64,000 nucleotides of DNA from Cribrihabitans_A neustonicus (GCF_048820895.1 NZ_JBMERQ010000001.1:62001-126000); one strand, 5' to 3'. Positions 50,476 to 60,933 are shown, counted from the stretch's first letter. Program-made: numbers and translations. Notes: a model not told the origin generated them from the letters alone.

Positions 50476-51342
50476 TCAGTCGAGAAAGGCCTTTTCCACC
50501 ACAAAGTGCGCTGGCTTGGAGTTGGCGCCCTCTTCCAGCCCGTAGGTGTTCTCGAACAGGTCCTTGAGTTCGAGGTTGAAGGCGAGGTTGCCGCAGATCA
50601 TCGCGCGGTCGCTGTCCGGGTTCAGGGGCGGCACGCCGAGGTCCGCAAACGCCTCGCCCGAGCGCATCAGGTCGGTGATGCGGCCCATCTTTGCGCTCTC
50701 TTCGCGGGTGGTGGTCGGGTAGTACTTGATCTTTTTCCAGAAGCCTTCGCCGATCACCTCGTTGAGGAGCTCGTCCTCCTTCAGGCTCTCGATCAGCTCG
50801 CGGCCATAGGTGAGCTCGCCCGCCTCGCGGCAGGTGTGGGTGATGATGACCTCGTCGTAGTCGTGATAGGTCTGCGGCTCGCGCAGGAGGGAGGCGAAGG
50901 GCGCAAAGCCGGTGCCGGTGGCAAAGAACCAGATCCGCTTGCCGGGCAGCAGCGCGTCATGCACCAGGGTGCCGACGGGCTTGGGGCGCAGGATGATCTC
51001 GTCGCCTTCCTTGATGTGCTGCAGGCGCGAGGTCAGCGGGCCGTCCTGCACCTTGATCGAGTAGAACTCCATTTCCTCGTCCCACGACGGCGAAGCGATG
51101 GAGTAGGCGCGCAGCAGGGGCTTTACCTTGCCGGTCTTGGGGTCCGGGTCGCCCATCAGGCCGATCATCACGAACTCGCCCGAGCGGAAGCGCAGGGAGG
51201 CCGGGCGGGTCACCTTGAAGGAGAACAGCCGGTCGGTCCAGTGCGTCACCTGCGTTACGGTCTGCGCGTCGGGCAGGGCGGGCACGGCCTTGGCCGGCTT
51301 GGGATCGGTTGCGGTGTCAGTCACGGGCGTCATCTCGTTCAT
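50476..51342 (-). CDS. fpr: Ferredoxin-NADP+ reductase
   Basis: 288 residues. FAD-binding LLRAYSIASPSWDEEMEFYSIKVQDGPLTSRLQ, NADP-binding WFFATGTGFAPFASLLREP and THTCREAGELTYGREL, and the C-terminal HFVVEKAFLD expected for bacterial Fpr. It likely supplies electrons from NADPH to ferredoxin for the ferredoxin-type sulfite reductase (CysI) upstream, as the last gene of the cobA-to-fpr operon. A 139-base gap separates it from the DUF934 gene. Confidence 0.93.
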   Translation of the reverse strand: MNEMTPVTDTATDPKPAKAVPALPDAQTVTQVTHWTDRLFSFKVTRPASLRFRSGEFVMIGLMGDPDPKTGKVKPLLRAYSIASPSWDEEMEFYSIKVQDGPLTSRLQHIKEGDEIILRPKPVGTLVHDALLPGKRIWFFATGTGFAPFASLLREPQTYHDYDEVIITHTCREAGELTYGRELIESLKEDELLNEVIGEGFWKKIKYYPTTTREESAKMGRITDLMRSGEAFADLGVPPLNPDSDRAMICGNLAFNLELKDLFENTYGLEEGANSKPAHFVVEKAFLD

Positions 51343-51481
51343 CGGTTGCTCTGCCGGGAGGAGCCGGCACCTCTGATTAGTCGTTGATTGAGGTCAGGGA
51401 AAGCCCCGGGTCCGCAAATTCGGGTGCCTGCGTGGCGCAATGCACCCGGCTGCGGGGGATTTCCCTGCGCTAAGGGCTGCT

Positions 51482-51877
51482 TCAGCGGGCGGCGGTGCTG
51501 CCGCGGAGGCGGGCCTGATAGCTATGCGCCTGCCAGTTGGCGCGGGCAAGCCACTGGTCCTCGGGCTGGCGGGCGGCGAGCTCGTCGCTGATCTCCACCT
51601 CGTCAAAACCGGAGCGGCGCGCCATTGCATACTGGTCGGCCAGCACATGGCCGAAGGCGCGCAGGCGGCCCTCAAAGCCCTTCAGCCGCAGCTTGCGCGC
51701 CAAGGTGAAGCCGCGCCCGTCGGCGAAGCTGGGGAATTGCACCCGCACCAGTTCGACGCCGTCTAGCGCCACATCATCAACGCTGGCATCCGAGGCCAGC
51801 TCCAGCACGTCGGCGCGCTCGAAGCCGCCGGTCCAGTCATCCGGGGCAAAGCCCGTGTCCGTCACGATAACGCTCAT
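51482..51877 (-). CDS. DUF934 protein of the sulfite-reduction operon
   Basis: 131 residues. COG3749/DUF934: VLELASDASVDDVALDGVELVRVQFPSFADGRGFTLARKLR, GFEGRLRAFGHVLADQYAMARRSGFDEVEI. The family is found almost solely beside cysI and cysH in proteobacteria and is needed for assimilatory sulfur metabolism in some, but its activity is unresolved. It begins four bases after cysH. Confidence 0.9.
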   Translation of the reverse strand: MSVIVTDTGFAPDDWTGGFERADVLELASDASVDDVALDGVELVRVQFPSFADGRGFTLARKLRLKGFEGRLRAFGHVLADQYAMARRSGFDEVEISDELAARQPEDQWLARANWQAHSYQARLRGSTAAR

Positions 51878-51880
51878 CGT

Positions 51881-52651
51881 TCAAGCTCCTGTTCGCACGA
51901 ATTTGCCATCCACCACGTGGATGCCGCATTCTTCTTTGTTTTCGCCGCGCCAGCGCCCGGCCCGCGGATCCTCGCCTTCCTTGACCGGGCTTGTGCAGGG
52001 GGCGCAGCCGATCGACGGGTAGCCCTTGGCCACCAAGGGATGCCGGGGCAGGCGGTTCTCGACCATATAGGCGCGCACATCCTCCGGCGCCCAATGCGCC
52101 AGCGGGTTGATCTTCAGCCGCCCGGTGCCGTCCTCCACCTCGAAGAACTCGAGCGCGGCGCGGCTGCCGGACTGGAAGCGCTTGCGGCCGGTGATCCAGC
52201 CCTCAAAGCCCGTGAGGGCATTCTGCAAGGGCGCGGTCTTGCGCAGGGCGCAGCAGGCGTCCTTGTCGCTGAAGCGCAGGGCGCCATAGGGGTCCTTCTC
52301 CGCGATATCTTCAGCGCGGATAATCTGCACGTTGCGCAGCCCCAGGCGCTCGCTCACCTCCTGCTGGTAGACCAGCGTTTCGGTGAACAGCAGCTCGGTG
52401 TCGACAAACAGCACCGGCGTCATCGGGTCGATGATTGCGGCCATGTGCAGGAGCACCACCGATTCCGCTCCGAATGAGGACACCAGGGCGATCTCGCCCG
52501 CCTCGCGCAGCGCGCCTTCCATCACCGAGGTGGCCGAATGGTGGCGGAAGCGCGCGTTGAGCGCTTCCGCCTTGGCGGCCAGCTCCCGGGCGTGGGCGGC
52601 ATCAGCCTCCCCGGATCCGCCGGGAGGCGTATTTCCGGTTGCTTGGAACAT
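51881..52651 (-). CDS. cysH: Assimilatory APS reductase
   Basis: 256 residues from ATG 52651. PAPS/APS reductase family. It carries the two Cys pairs of the [4Fe-4S]-containing APS-type enzymes: CC in DACCALRK and CxxC in GCAPCTSP, followed by GEDPRAGRWRGENKEECGIH with the catalytic Cys. It therefore reduces adenosine 5'-phosphosulfate directly, not PAPS. The gene lies four bases after cysI stop and before DUF934. ATP sulfurylase genes are not in the window. Confidence 0.92.
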   Translation of the reverse strand: MFQATGNTPPGGSGEADAAHARELAAKAEALNARFRHHSATSVMEGALREAGEIALVSSFGAESVVLLHMAAIIDPMTPVLFVDTELLFTETLVYQQEVSERLGLRNVQIIRAEDIAEKDPYGALRFSDKDACCALRKTAPLQNALTGFEGWITGRKRFQSGSRAALEFFEVEDGTGRLKINPLAHWAPEDVRAYMVENRLPRHPLVAKGYPSIGCAPCTSPVKEGEDPRAGRWRGENKEECGIHVVDGKFVRTGA

Positions 52652-52655
52652 GGGG

Positions 52656-54312
<1,657 letters not shown>

Positions 54313-54320
<8 letters not shown>

Positions 54321-54621
54321 TGGCTTCAGCCTCCTGCTTGCCGTGGAAGTAGTTGGAGGGGCCGGTGCGGCGGAATTCCTCGCGGAAATGGGTTGGTTCG
54401 GGGCCGTTCGGGCCTGCCTTGGCATCGGCCAGATAGGCGCCGACGATCTTCAGCGCCTGCTGCTCGGCCTCCAGAAGGCGTAGCTGGGCGTCGGCCTCGT
54501 CGGTGATCAGCTCGGCTTCGGACATGTCCCGGGTCCAGCTGTTGTCGGCCTTGAGGTAAATCACATCGCCTTCGAGCAGGTCATTGGCGGTGACAACTTT
54601 GGGCGTAAAGGGGCGTGGCAT
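54313..54621 (-). CDS. DUF2849 protein of the sulfite-reduction operon
   Basis: 102 residues. Begins MPRPFTPKVVTANDLLEGDVIYL and continues with KADNSWTRDMSEAELITDEADAQLRLLEAEQQ and VGAYLADAK, characteristic of DUF2849. It is fixed between cobA/cysG and cysI in alphaproteobacteria and is thought to support sulfite reductase, but how is unknown. It overlaps cysI by eight bases and cobA by one (TGATG). Confidence 0.9.
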
Positions 54622-55424
54622 CAGGCAAGCTCCGTCTTGAGGTCGGTCAGGGCCGCCGCCGCCTTGCGCGGGGCGAGACCCAGGAAGGTCAGGGCCGGAC
54701 CTTCCAGCCCGGCCGCGTCGAGGTCGGCGGGCAGGCGGTCCAGCGTGGTTTCCAGCACCCGCTGATCGGGGCGCGAGGCATTCTCGACAAGGGTCACCGG
54801 CGTTGCACGGTCCGCGCCATGCATGATCAGGCGGCCTTGTATGAAGCGGGCCGATTTCTTGCCCATGTAGATCGCGGCCACCTCGCCCGGGCGCGCCAGC
54901 GCTGCCCAGTCGTGATCGGCAAAGCCGCGCATCACGTGGCCGGTCAGGAAGCGCACAGCGGCATTGCGGCCGCGCTGGGTCAGGCTCTGCCCGATGCCCG
55001 CGGCCGCGGCCGAGGCGGCAGTGATGCCGGGGATGATGCTGTAGGCGACGCCCGCAGCCTCGCAGGCGGCCAGCTCCTCGTCGAGGCGCGCAAAGATGGC
55101 CGGATCGCCGCCCTTGAGCCGCAGCACCTTGGCGCCCGCGCGGGCATGCGCGATCAGGCGGGCGCAGATCTCCTCCTGGCTCATCGAGGGGCCGAAGCCC
55201 TCCTTGCCGACATCCTCCAGCACCGCCTGCGGGCCTGCGAGCGCGAGGATCTCCGCGCTGACCAGACGGTCGTGCAGCACCACATCAGCCTTCTGCAGCG
55301 CCTTCAGCGCCTTCACGGTCAGCAGGTCCGGATCGCCCGGCCCGGAGCCGGCAATCACCACTTCGCCCGGAACCGGCGCGCCCAGGGGCGCTGCGGGATC
55401 GGCTGCTGTGGGACGGGATGGCAT
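54621..55424 (-). CDS. cobA: Uroporphyrinogen-III C-methyltransferase (SUMT)
   Basis: 267 residues. Converts uroporphyrinogen III to precorrin-2, the first step of siroheme (and cobalamin) synthesis. Motifs: VVIAGSGPGDPDLLTVKALKAL, VLRLKGGDPAIFARLDEEL, YSIIPGITAASAAAAGIGQ, TGHVMRGF and a C-terminal PALTFLG. It is a single-domain SUMT without the CysG dehydrogenase/chelatase part. As the first gene of the sulfur operon it supplies siroheme for CysI. The promoter lies between it and the divergent Lrp gene. Confidence 0.93.
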   Translation of the reverse strand: MPSRPTAADPAAPLGAPVPGEVVIAGSGPGDPDLLTVKALKALQKADVVLHDRLVSAEILALAGPQAVLEDVGKEGFGPSMSQEEICARLIAHARAGAKVLRLKGGDPAIFARLDEELAACEAAGVAYSIIPGITAASAAAAGIGQSLTQRGRNAAVRFLTGHVMRGFADHDWAALARPGEVAAIYMGKKSARFIQGRLIMHGADRATPVTLVENASRPDQRVLETTLDRLPADLDAAGLEGPALTFLGLAPRKAAAALTDLKTELA

Positions 55425-55571
55425 CGCTTGGCTCTCCGGGGTGGGTTTGACTTGCCCTCAGATATAGGAAATATTCCCGCCATGACGCCATATGGGCGGG
55501 GAAATAAGAACATGGGTTCCGACAGGGCCGAACGACAGGCCGAATGGTCCTCGCAGAAGGAGAAAACAGGA
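55425..55571. promoter_or_regulatory. Divergent promoter region of the sulfur operon and Lrp-type gene
   Basis: About 150 bases between two divergent genes. It contains an AT-rich block (gatataggaaatatt) and an inverted repeat cccgcc (55476-55481) / ggcggg (55495-55500) in an attcccgcc...gggcggggaa context. This fits a site for the neighbouring Lrp/AsnC-type regulator, which often binds its own divergent promoter. The assignment is inference. Confidence 0.5.
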
Positions 55572-56039
55572 ATGACGGTGCGGATCGACGCCACAGACCG
55601 GAAAATTCTGGCCGAGCTGCAGCGGGATGCCAGCCAGTCGCTGGACGAAATCGCCCGCCGGGTGGGCTCTTCCAAGACCCCGGTGTGGAATCGCATCCGC
55701 AAGCTGCGCGAGGCCGGGGTGATTGGCCAGCAGACCGTGCTCCTGGACCCCGAAGCACTAGGGTTCGAGGCCTGCTTCTTCGTGCTGATCCGCACCTCGG
55801 AGCATGAATCCGACTGGCAGGCAAAGTTCCTCAAGGCGCTGAAGGAACGCCCCGAGGTGCAGGAGGCGCACCGGCTCGCGGGGGAAATCGACTACATCCT
55901 AAAGGTGCGGGTGCAGAATGCGCGCGCCTACGACAAGTTCTACCAGGCGCTGATCTCCGAGGTGCGGGTGCACAATGTCACCGCGCTCCTCTCGATGGAG
56001 GAGATCAAGTCGACCACCATGCTCCCCCTGCAGGAGTAG
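55572..56039 (+). CDS. Lrp/AsnC-family transcriptional regulator
   Basis: 155 residues from ATG 55572 (aaggag 9 bases upstream; an upstream ATG at 55512 would add 20 residues). N-terminal HTH (DATDRKILAELQRDASQSLDEIARRVGSSKTPVWNRIRKLREAGVI) and a C-terminal RAM ligand domain (ALGFEACFFVLIRT...EAHRLAGEIDYILKVRVQNARAYDKFYQALI). It is divergent from cobA, so it may sense an amino acid such as cysteine or methionine and control the sulfur operon; this is a positional inference. Confidence 0.92.
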   Translation: MTVRIDATDRKILAELQRDASQSLDEIARRVGSSKTPVWNRIRKLREAGVIGQQTVLLDPEALGFEACFFVLIRTSEHESDWQAKFLKALKERPEVQEAHRLAGEIDYILKVRVQNARAYDKFYQALISEVRVHNVTALLSMEEIKSTTMLPLQE

Positions 56040-56139
56040 CTCTTTGGGTATTTGAGGTCAGAAAGTGGGGGCAAAAGTCTGCGGCTGCTTTCTGACTGTA
56101 AATACCCATAGCGCCGAGGCCGGCCTAGGGCGCGGTGCT

Positions 56140-57321
56140 TCAGACCTGCACCATCAGCCGCTTCAGCCCGTGGAAGTGATAGGTGTTGGAGTATTCCGGC
56201 GGCTCGGCAAGGCGCAGGTTCGGGCAGCGCTCGAACAGCGCGGGCAGGGCGATCTTCATCTCCAGCCGCGCAAGCGGCGCGCCAACGCAGAAGTGCAGGC
56301 CGCCGCCGAAGGACTTGTTGACTTTGGGCGGGCGCGCCGGGTCGAAGCGCTCGGGATCGTCGAGCGCCGCCGGGTCGCGGTTGGCGGCGGCCAGCAGCAG
56401 TGCCACCTGGTCGCCGCGCTGGAAGGTATGGCCGAAGACCTCGGCCTCCTCGTAGGCGTAGCGGGTGAACATGTGCAGCGGCGGGTCGTAGCGCAGGATC
56501 TCCTCGACCAGCCCGTCGATGCCTTCGGGTGCAAGCCACTCCGGCTGCCAGCCCTTTTGCAGCATCGTCTTCACCCCGTTGCCGAGCCCGTGCACCGTCG
56601 CCTCGTGGCCCGCGTTCAGCAGAAGGATGCAGGTGCCGATCAGCTCGTCGGAGGAGAGCTTGTCGCCTTCTTCCTCGGCCGCGATCAGGCGGGTGATCAG
56701 GTCGTCTCCGGGCTGGCTGCGGCGCTCCTCGACGTAGCCGCGCAGGAAATCCGCAAAAGCCTGGGAGGCCGCGGCGGCGGCGTGTTCGGTCTCTTCGGTG
56801 CGCGAGGCCTGGTACATCGCCACCATCTTGTGCGACCAGTCGAGAAGCTGCGGCGCCATTTCCGCGGGCACGCCCAGCAGGCGGCAGATCGCCAGTACCG
56901 GCACCTGGGTGCAATAGGCCTCCAGGAGGTCGAAGGGTTCGGCCGGGAAACGATCGATCAGCTCGTTGCAGAGCTCCTCCAGCCAGGGCTCCAGCGCCGC
57001 GATCTCGCGCGAGGTGAAGGCGCGCAGCACCAGGCGGCGCAGGCGGGTGTGGCGCGGCGGCTCGGCGTCGAGCATCGAATGCGCCTCCACCGCCAGGAAG
57101 GGCGCGAGGTGCTGCGGCCCGGGCTTCTGCAGTTCCTCCGGCACCTCGCGGCCGAAGCGGCGGTCGCGCAGCAGCATGTGCACGGCGTCGTGGCGGAAGG
57201 CGGCCACCATGCCATAGTCCTGCCAGTAGTGCAGCGGGCCGTCGCGGCGGGCCGCGGCATAAAACGGATAGGGGTCCTGCGCAAAGGCCGGATCGGCGGG
57301 GAGTTGGGTCAAGCTCTTCAT
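56140..57321 (-). CDS. Cytochrome P450
   Basis: 393 residues from ATG 57321. All P450 landmarks are present: I-helix LLLNAGHEATVHGL (the usual A-G-x-E/D-T), ExxR in VEEILRYDPPL, and the heme-binding FGGGLHFCVGAPLARLE with the cysteine ligand. Resembles class I bacterial CYP proteins, which need a ferredoxin and reductase; none is adjacent. Substrate unknown. The gene is divergent from dctB, sharing a 60-base intergenic region. The fpr at 50 kb is too distant to claim as partner. Confidence 0.93.
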   Translation of the reverse strand: MKSLTQLPADPAFAQDPYPFYAAARRDGPLHYWQDYGMVAAFRHDAVHMLLRDRRFGREVPEELQKPGPQHLAPFLAVEAHSMLDAEPPRHTRLRRLVLRAFTSREIAALEPWLEELCNELIDRFPAEPFDLLEAYCTQVPVLAICRLLGVPAEMAPQLLDWSHKMVAMYQASRTEETEHAAAAASQAFADFLRGYVEERRSQPGDDLITRLIAAEEEGDKLSSDELIGTCILLLNAGHEATVHGLGNGVKTMLQKGWQPEWLAPEGIDGLVEEILRYDPPLHMFTRYAYEEAEVFGHTFQRGDQVALLLAAANRDPAALDDPERFDPARPPKVNKSFGGGLHFCVGAPLARLEMKIALPALFERCPNLRLAEPPEYSNTYHFHGLKRLMVQV

Positions 57322-57381
57322 GGGGAGCGATTTTGCCGGCGGCGCTGGCCAATGCAAGCGCTGCTTTGCTAGTCTGCGGCA

Positions 57382-59187
57382 ATGATATCACGCAGCTTCA
57401 CCCGCTGGCGCCTGCCGCTGGCCTTTGCCCTTGCCGTGGCAGCCCTCACCGCCGGGGTCTGGTCCTATGGCTACCGCCAGGCGCTGGACGCGCTGGCTGA
57501 GCGCAGTGCTGCCGATCTGGCACTCGCTTCGGACCGGGTCAGCACGCAGTTGCAGGTCTACCAGGAGCTTGCCGTTCTGACCGCGGCGCATCCCGGGCTG
57601 GCGGGTCTGGCTGCGGCGCGGGAAGAGCCGCTGCGCGGGGAGGCTGCAGCACTGCTGCGTTCGGTCGCGGACAAGACCGCGGCGCTGGATGTATTCTTTG
57701 CTGCCCCCGGTGGCCGGGTGCTGGCCGCGGCCGAAGAAGTCGCTGGGCCCAGCGTGGCAGAGGCACCCTATTTCCGCCGCGCCATGCAGGGTGCGCTCGG
57801 CACTGGCCATGGCGTGCTGCAGCCCGGCGGACAGCGGGCATATTTTTACGCGGCCCCGGTCTTTGCGCCGGAAGGCGGCGTGCGCGGCGCGCTGGTGGTG
57901 GTGGCTGATGTGGCAGAGGTGGAGCAGACCTGGCGCGGCTCTCTGCCCGCGGTCTTCTTCACCGGCAGGAGTGGTGAGGTCTTTATCTCCAACCGCTCCG
58001 AGCTGCTGTTCTGGCAGCGCTTCCGACCCGGGCGCGGCGGCTCGGAAAACCGGCCGCAAGACATCCCCCGCATCACCGGCCGCAGCGAGCATGGCGGGCA
58101 CGAGATCTGGACTCTGGCGGCCGGCCCCTACTTGCCGGAGCGCGCTTTGCATCTGAGCGTCGATCTGCCGGTGATCGGCATGCTGGGAGAGATCCTCGTC
58201 GACGTGGCCCCGGCGCAGCGGCTGGCGGGGCTGCAGGCGGCGACGCTGGCGGCGCTGTGCCTGGCATTCGGTGCGCTGTTGTTTGTCGCGACCGAGCGCC
58301 GCCGCACCCTGGCCGAGGCCAACGCTGTATTGGAAACCCGGGTCGCGGCGCGCACCAGGGCGCTCCTGGCCGCCAACACCCGCCTCCGGCGCGAGGTGGG
58401 CGAGCGCGAGGAGGCCGAGGCCGCGCTGAAACGCGCGCAGCAGGAACTGGTGCAGGCCGGCAAGCTCTCCGCGCTTGGGCAGATGTCGGCCGGGATCAGC
58501 CATGAACTGAACCAGCCGCTGATGGCGATCCAGCAATATGCCGAGAACGGCGCCGCTTTCCTCGCCCGCGGCAACACGGAGCGTACGGGCGAGAACCTCG
58601 GCCGGATTGCCGGCATGGCGGCGCGGATGGCGCGGATCATCCGCAACCTGCGCGCCTTTGCCCGCAACGAAAGCGAGCCGATGGCGCGGGTCGACCTGGT
58701 CCAGGTGCTGAACACCGCCGTGGAACTCACCGCGCCGCGGCTGCGCAACGACAATGTGCAGCTCACCTGGCGGCCGGAGGCGCATCCGGCGCCAATCCAT
58801 GCCTGGGGCGGCGAGGTGCGGCTGACGCAGGTCTTCGTCAACCTCATCAACAACGCAGCCGACGCGATGCTGGCGCAGGAGGCGCGCGAAATCACCCTGG
58901 CCCTGCACGCCAGCACCCCCGAAGGCGCGCCGATCCGCGTCACCGTCCAGGACAACGGCCCCGGCATCAAGGAGCCGGAGAAGATGTTCGAGCCCTTCTA
59001 CTCCACCAAGGCCGTGGGCAGTTCCGAGGGCATGGGGCTGGGGCTGTCGATCTCCTACGGGCTGGTGCAGAGCTTTGGCGGCAACATCCGCGGCGTGAAC
59101 ACGGAGCGCGGCGCGATGTTCACGGTGGAGCTGGAGCCCTGGGCGGGTGCTGAAACCGCGCCCGCGAAGAAGGAAGATGCGGCATGA
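57382..59187 (+). CDS. dctB: C4-dicarboxylate sensor histidine kinase DctB
   Basis: 601 residues. Two membrane spans (about residues 10-30 and 285-305) flank a dCache-like periplasmic sensor domain (about 31-280). A coiled-coil linker (RRTLAEANAVLETRVAARTRALLAANTRLRREV) leads to the kinase: H-box GISHELNQPLMAIQQYAENG, N-box FVNLINNAADAML, D-box VQDNGPGIKEPEKMFEPFYSTK and G-box GMGLGLSISYGL. It would sense dicarboxylates in the periplasm and phosphorylate DctD. It overlaps dctD by four bases. Confidence 0.93.
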   Translation: MISRSFTRWRLPLAFALAVAALTAGVWSYGYRQALDALAERSAADLALASDRVSTQLQVYQELAVLTAAHPGLAGLAAAREEPLRGEAAALLRSVADKTAALDVFFAAPGGRVLAAAEEVAGPSVAEAPYFRRAMQGALGTGHGVLQPGGQRAYFYAAPVFAPEGGVRGALVVVADVAEVEQTWRGSLPAVFFTGRSGEVFISNRSELLFWQRFRPGRGGSENRPQDIPRITGRSEHGGHEIWTLAAGPYLPERALHLSVDLPVIGMLGEILVDVAPAQRLAGLQAATLAALCLAFGALLFVATERRRTLAEANAVLETRVAARTRALLAANTRLRREVGEREEAEAALKRAQQELVQAGKLSALGQMSAGISHELNQPLMAIQQYAENGAAFLARGNTERTGENLGRIAGMAARMARIIRNLRAFARNESEPMARVDLVQVLNTAVELTAPRLRNDNVQLTWRPEAHPAPIHAWGGEVRLTQVFVNLINNAADAMLAQEAREITLALHASTPEGAPIRVTVQDNGPGIKEPEKMFEPFYSTKAVGSSEGMGLGLSISYGLVQSFGGNIRGVNTERGAMFTVELEPWAGAETAPAKKEDAA

Positions 59188-60413
59188 CGCGCAAGGTTCT
59201 CCTGGTCGATGACGATGCCGCGGTGCGCGAGGCGCTGTCGCAGACGCTCGAGCTCAACGATCTCGACGCGGTGACGGCAGGGTCTTTCGTCGCGGCCAAG
59301 GACCTGATCACGCCGGAGTTCGACGGCATCATCGTTTCCGATATCCGGATGCCGGGGCGGGACGGGTTTCACCTCTTGGACTATGCCCGCGGCGTCGACG
59401 CCGAGCTGCCGGTGATCCTGCTCACCGGCGAGGGCGACATTCCGATGGCGGTGAAAGCCATGTCCGAAGGCGCCTTCGGCTTTCTGGAGAAACCCTGCGC
59501 GGCCGCCGATTTCCTGCCGGTGCTGCAGCGCGCGCTGAAGACAAGAGGCCTGGTGCTGGAGAACCGCCGGCTCAAGCGCCAGTTGGAAGACGGCGACCCG
59601 GCCGCACGGCTGCTCTATGGCAGCTCCCCCCAGGCCGAGGACCTGCGGCACCGGGTGCGGGCGGTGGCGTCTTCCGGAGTGGAGGTGCTGGTTCTGGGCG
59701 CCCCTGGAAGCGGTATTTCCAAGGTGGCGGAGGTGATCCACCTGATGTCGCCGGCCGGCCAGGGGGCCTTCGTGAAGCGGGCTGCCGCCGGGCTGACCCC
59801 CGCGGCCTTTGCGGAGCTCTGGGAGCAGGCCGCGGGTGGATCGCTGTTCCTTGACGAGGTGCAGGCGCTGCCGGAGCCGGCCCAGTTTGCGCTGCTGGAA
59901 CAGCTCGAACAGGGCGTCCGGGCGCGGGTGATCGCAGGCTCCAGCGCGGATCTGGCGGGCCGGGTGGCCGAGGGGCGCTTCAGCGCGGATCTGTTCTACC
60001 GGCTCGACGTGATGCGGGTGCGCATCCCGGCCTTGTCGGAGCGGCCGGGTGACATCCCGGTGCTGTTCCGCCACTACGTTGCGCAGGCCGCCGAGCAGGC
60101 CGGAATCGAACCGCCGGAGATCACCCAGGAGCATCTCGCCGCGCTGATGGCGCAGGACTGGCCGGGCAACGCGCGCTCGCTGATGTCCGCAGCGATGCGC
60201 TTTGTCCTGGGCATGCCCGAGGAAGCTTCCGCCGCGTCCGGCCTGGGGCTTGTGGAGCAGCTGGCACAGGTGGAGCGCTCGCTGCTGATCGCGGCGCTCG
60301 GCCGCCAGAACGGCCGCGCCGCCGCCGCCGCCGAAGCGCTGAAGCTGCCGCGCAAGACCTTCTACGATAAGCTCGCCCGCTACGGCATCCGCCCCGAGGA
60401 TTACCGCCGCTGA
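59184..60413 (+). CDS. dctD: DctD response regulator with a reduced AAA+ domain
   Basis: 409 residues. Receiver domain (1-120; phosphoacceptor Asp in IVSDIRMPGRDG, VILLTGEGDI), a degenerate AAA+ module and a Fis-type HTH at the C-terminus (RSLLIAALGRQNGRAAAAAEALKLPRKTFYDKLARYGI). The Walker A lysine is lost (GAPGSGIS, Ile178 at the Lys position), and about 25-30 residues including the sigma-54-contact GAFTGA loop are missing between FVKRAAAG and AGGSLFLDEV. Walker B and the R-finger region (FSADLFYRLDV) remain. Rhodobacter NtrC also lacks GAFTGA and works with sigma-70, so this is likely a functional sigma-70-type activator. Confidence 0.93.
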   Translation: MTRKVLLVDDDAAVREALSQTLELNDLDAVTAGSFVAAKDLITPEFDGIIVSDIRMPGRDGFHLLDYARGVDAELPVILLTGEGDIPMAVKAMSEGAFGFLEKPCAAADFLPVLQRALKTRGLVLENRRLKRQLEDGDPAARLLYGSSPQAEDLRHRVRAVASSGVEVLVLGAPGSGISKVAEVIHLMSPAGQGAFVKRAAAGLTPAAFAELWEQAAGGSLFLDEVQALPEPAQFALLEQLEQGVRARVIAGSSADLAGRVAEGRFSADLFYRLDVMRVRIPALSERPGDIPVLFRHYVAQAAEQAGIEPPEITQEHLAALMAQDWPGNARSLMSAAMRFVLGMPEEASAASGLGLVEQLAQVERSLLIAALGRQNGRAAAAAEALKLPRKTFYDKLARYGIRPEDYRR

Positions 60414-60702
60414 GGGGGGGCGGGCTTCGCACTGTTTCGATTTCCCGTGCTGCTCTGCCTACGTCCGCGCCGCCGCGAGCCTCTCTTGTTTCGCGATCCG
60501 TGGCCGGGCCGCTTGCGGCCCGGCCTGCGCCTGCCTGCCCCCCGGCAGGCGCATTCGCGCCAGCCCAGGCAGGCGCAGGCCTAACGTTTCTGCGCAACAT
60601 CGAGCCGAGGCGTCTGCTGCACGGCTTTATTCAAGGTGCGGTGCCAGTCATTTGGGAGCAGACAAAGGCATGATTCTGCTCACTTTTGCGGGCGCTAACA
60701 TC

Positions 60703-60720
60703 TGTGCGGTTTTCCGCACA
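60703..60720. promoter_or_regulatory. DctD-binding palindrome 1
   Basis: tgtgcgg (60703-60709), tttt, ccgcaca (60714-60720): a perfect inverted repeat matching the TGTGCG-N-CGCACA type used by rhizobial DctD proteins. Its centre is 33 bases from that of the second site, about three helical turns, allowing cooperative binding. Confidence 0.8.
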
Positions 60721-60735
60721 GTGCCGCCGCCAGCC

Positions 60736-60753
60736 TGTGCGGCATTCCGCACA
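60736..60753. promoter_or_regulatory. DctD-binding palindrome 2
   Basis: tgtgcgg (60736-60742), catt, ccgcaca (60747-60753): a second perfect copy with the same arms, phased with site 1. It lies about 180 bases before dctP. Confidence 0.8.
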
Positions 60754-60933
60754 CTTCGCTCGGCATGGAGGGTCCAGGGAAGCAGGAGTGCAAACAAGGT
60801 GCTGAAAAGAGGCGAAAATTCCTGGCCCATCCGAATCGCGACTCACGTCTTGAGCGCACCTCCGCCATCCGCGATCCTTGCCGCCGAAGACACCCATGCG
60901 CCCAACGCATGTCTGAAAACCGGGAGGAAACCA

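Larger units (their letters stand above)
60414..60933. other. 520-base control region between dctBD and dctPQM
   Basis: Holds two perfect 18-bp palindromes (60703-60720 and 60736-60753) fitting DctD-binding sites, then about 180 bases of leader to dctP. There is no convincing -24/-12 promoter; only a weak GG-N10-GC match was found (60770-60783). The first 290 bases (60414-60702) carry no recognised feature. Confidence 0.65.

Noticed and set aside
54615..55571. Long upstream extension of the Lrp gene (up to 474 codons in the same frame)
   Set aside because: It would overlap the cobA gene on the other strand for most of its length. The HTH begins right after the ATG at 55572, which has a good ribosome site.
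60770..60783. GG-N10-GC spacing that could be a sigma-54 -24/-12 promoter before dctP
   Set aside because: Only the two invariant dinucleotides match; the surrounding consensus bases (TGGCAC, TTGC) do not. In this GC-rich DNA such a match is expected by chance.
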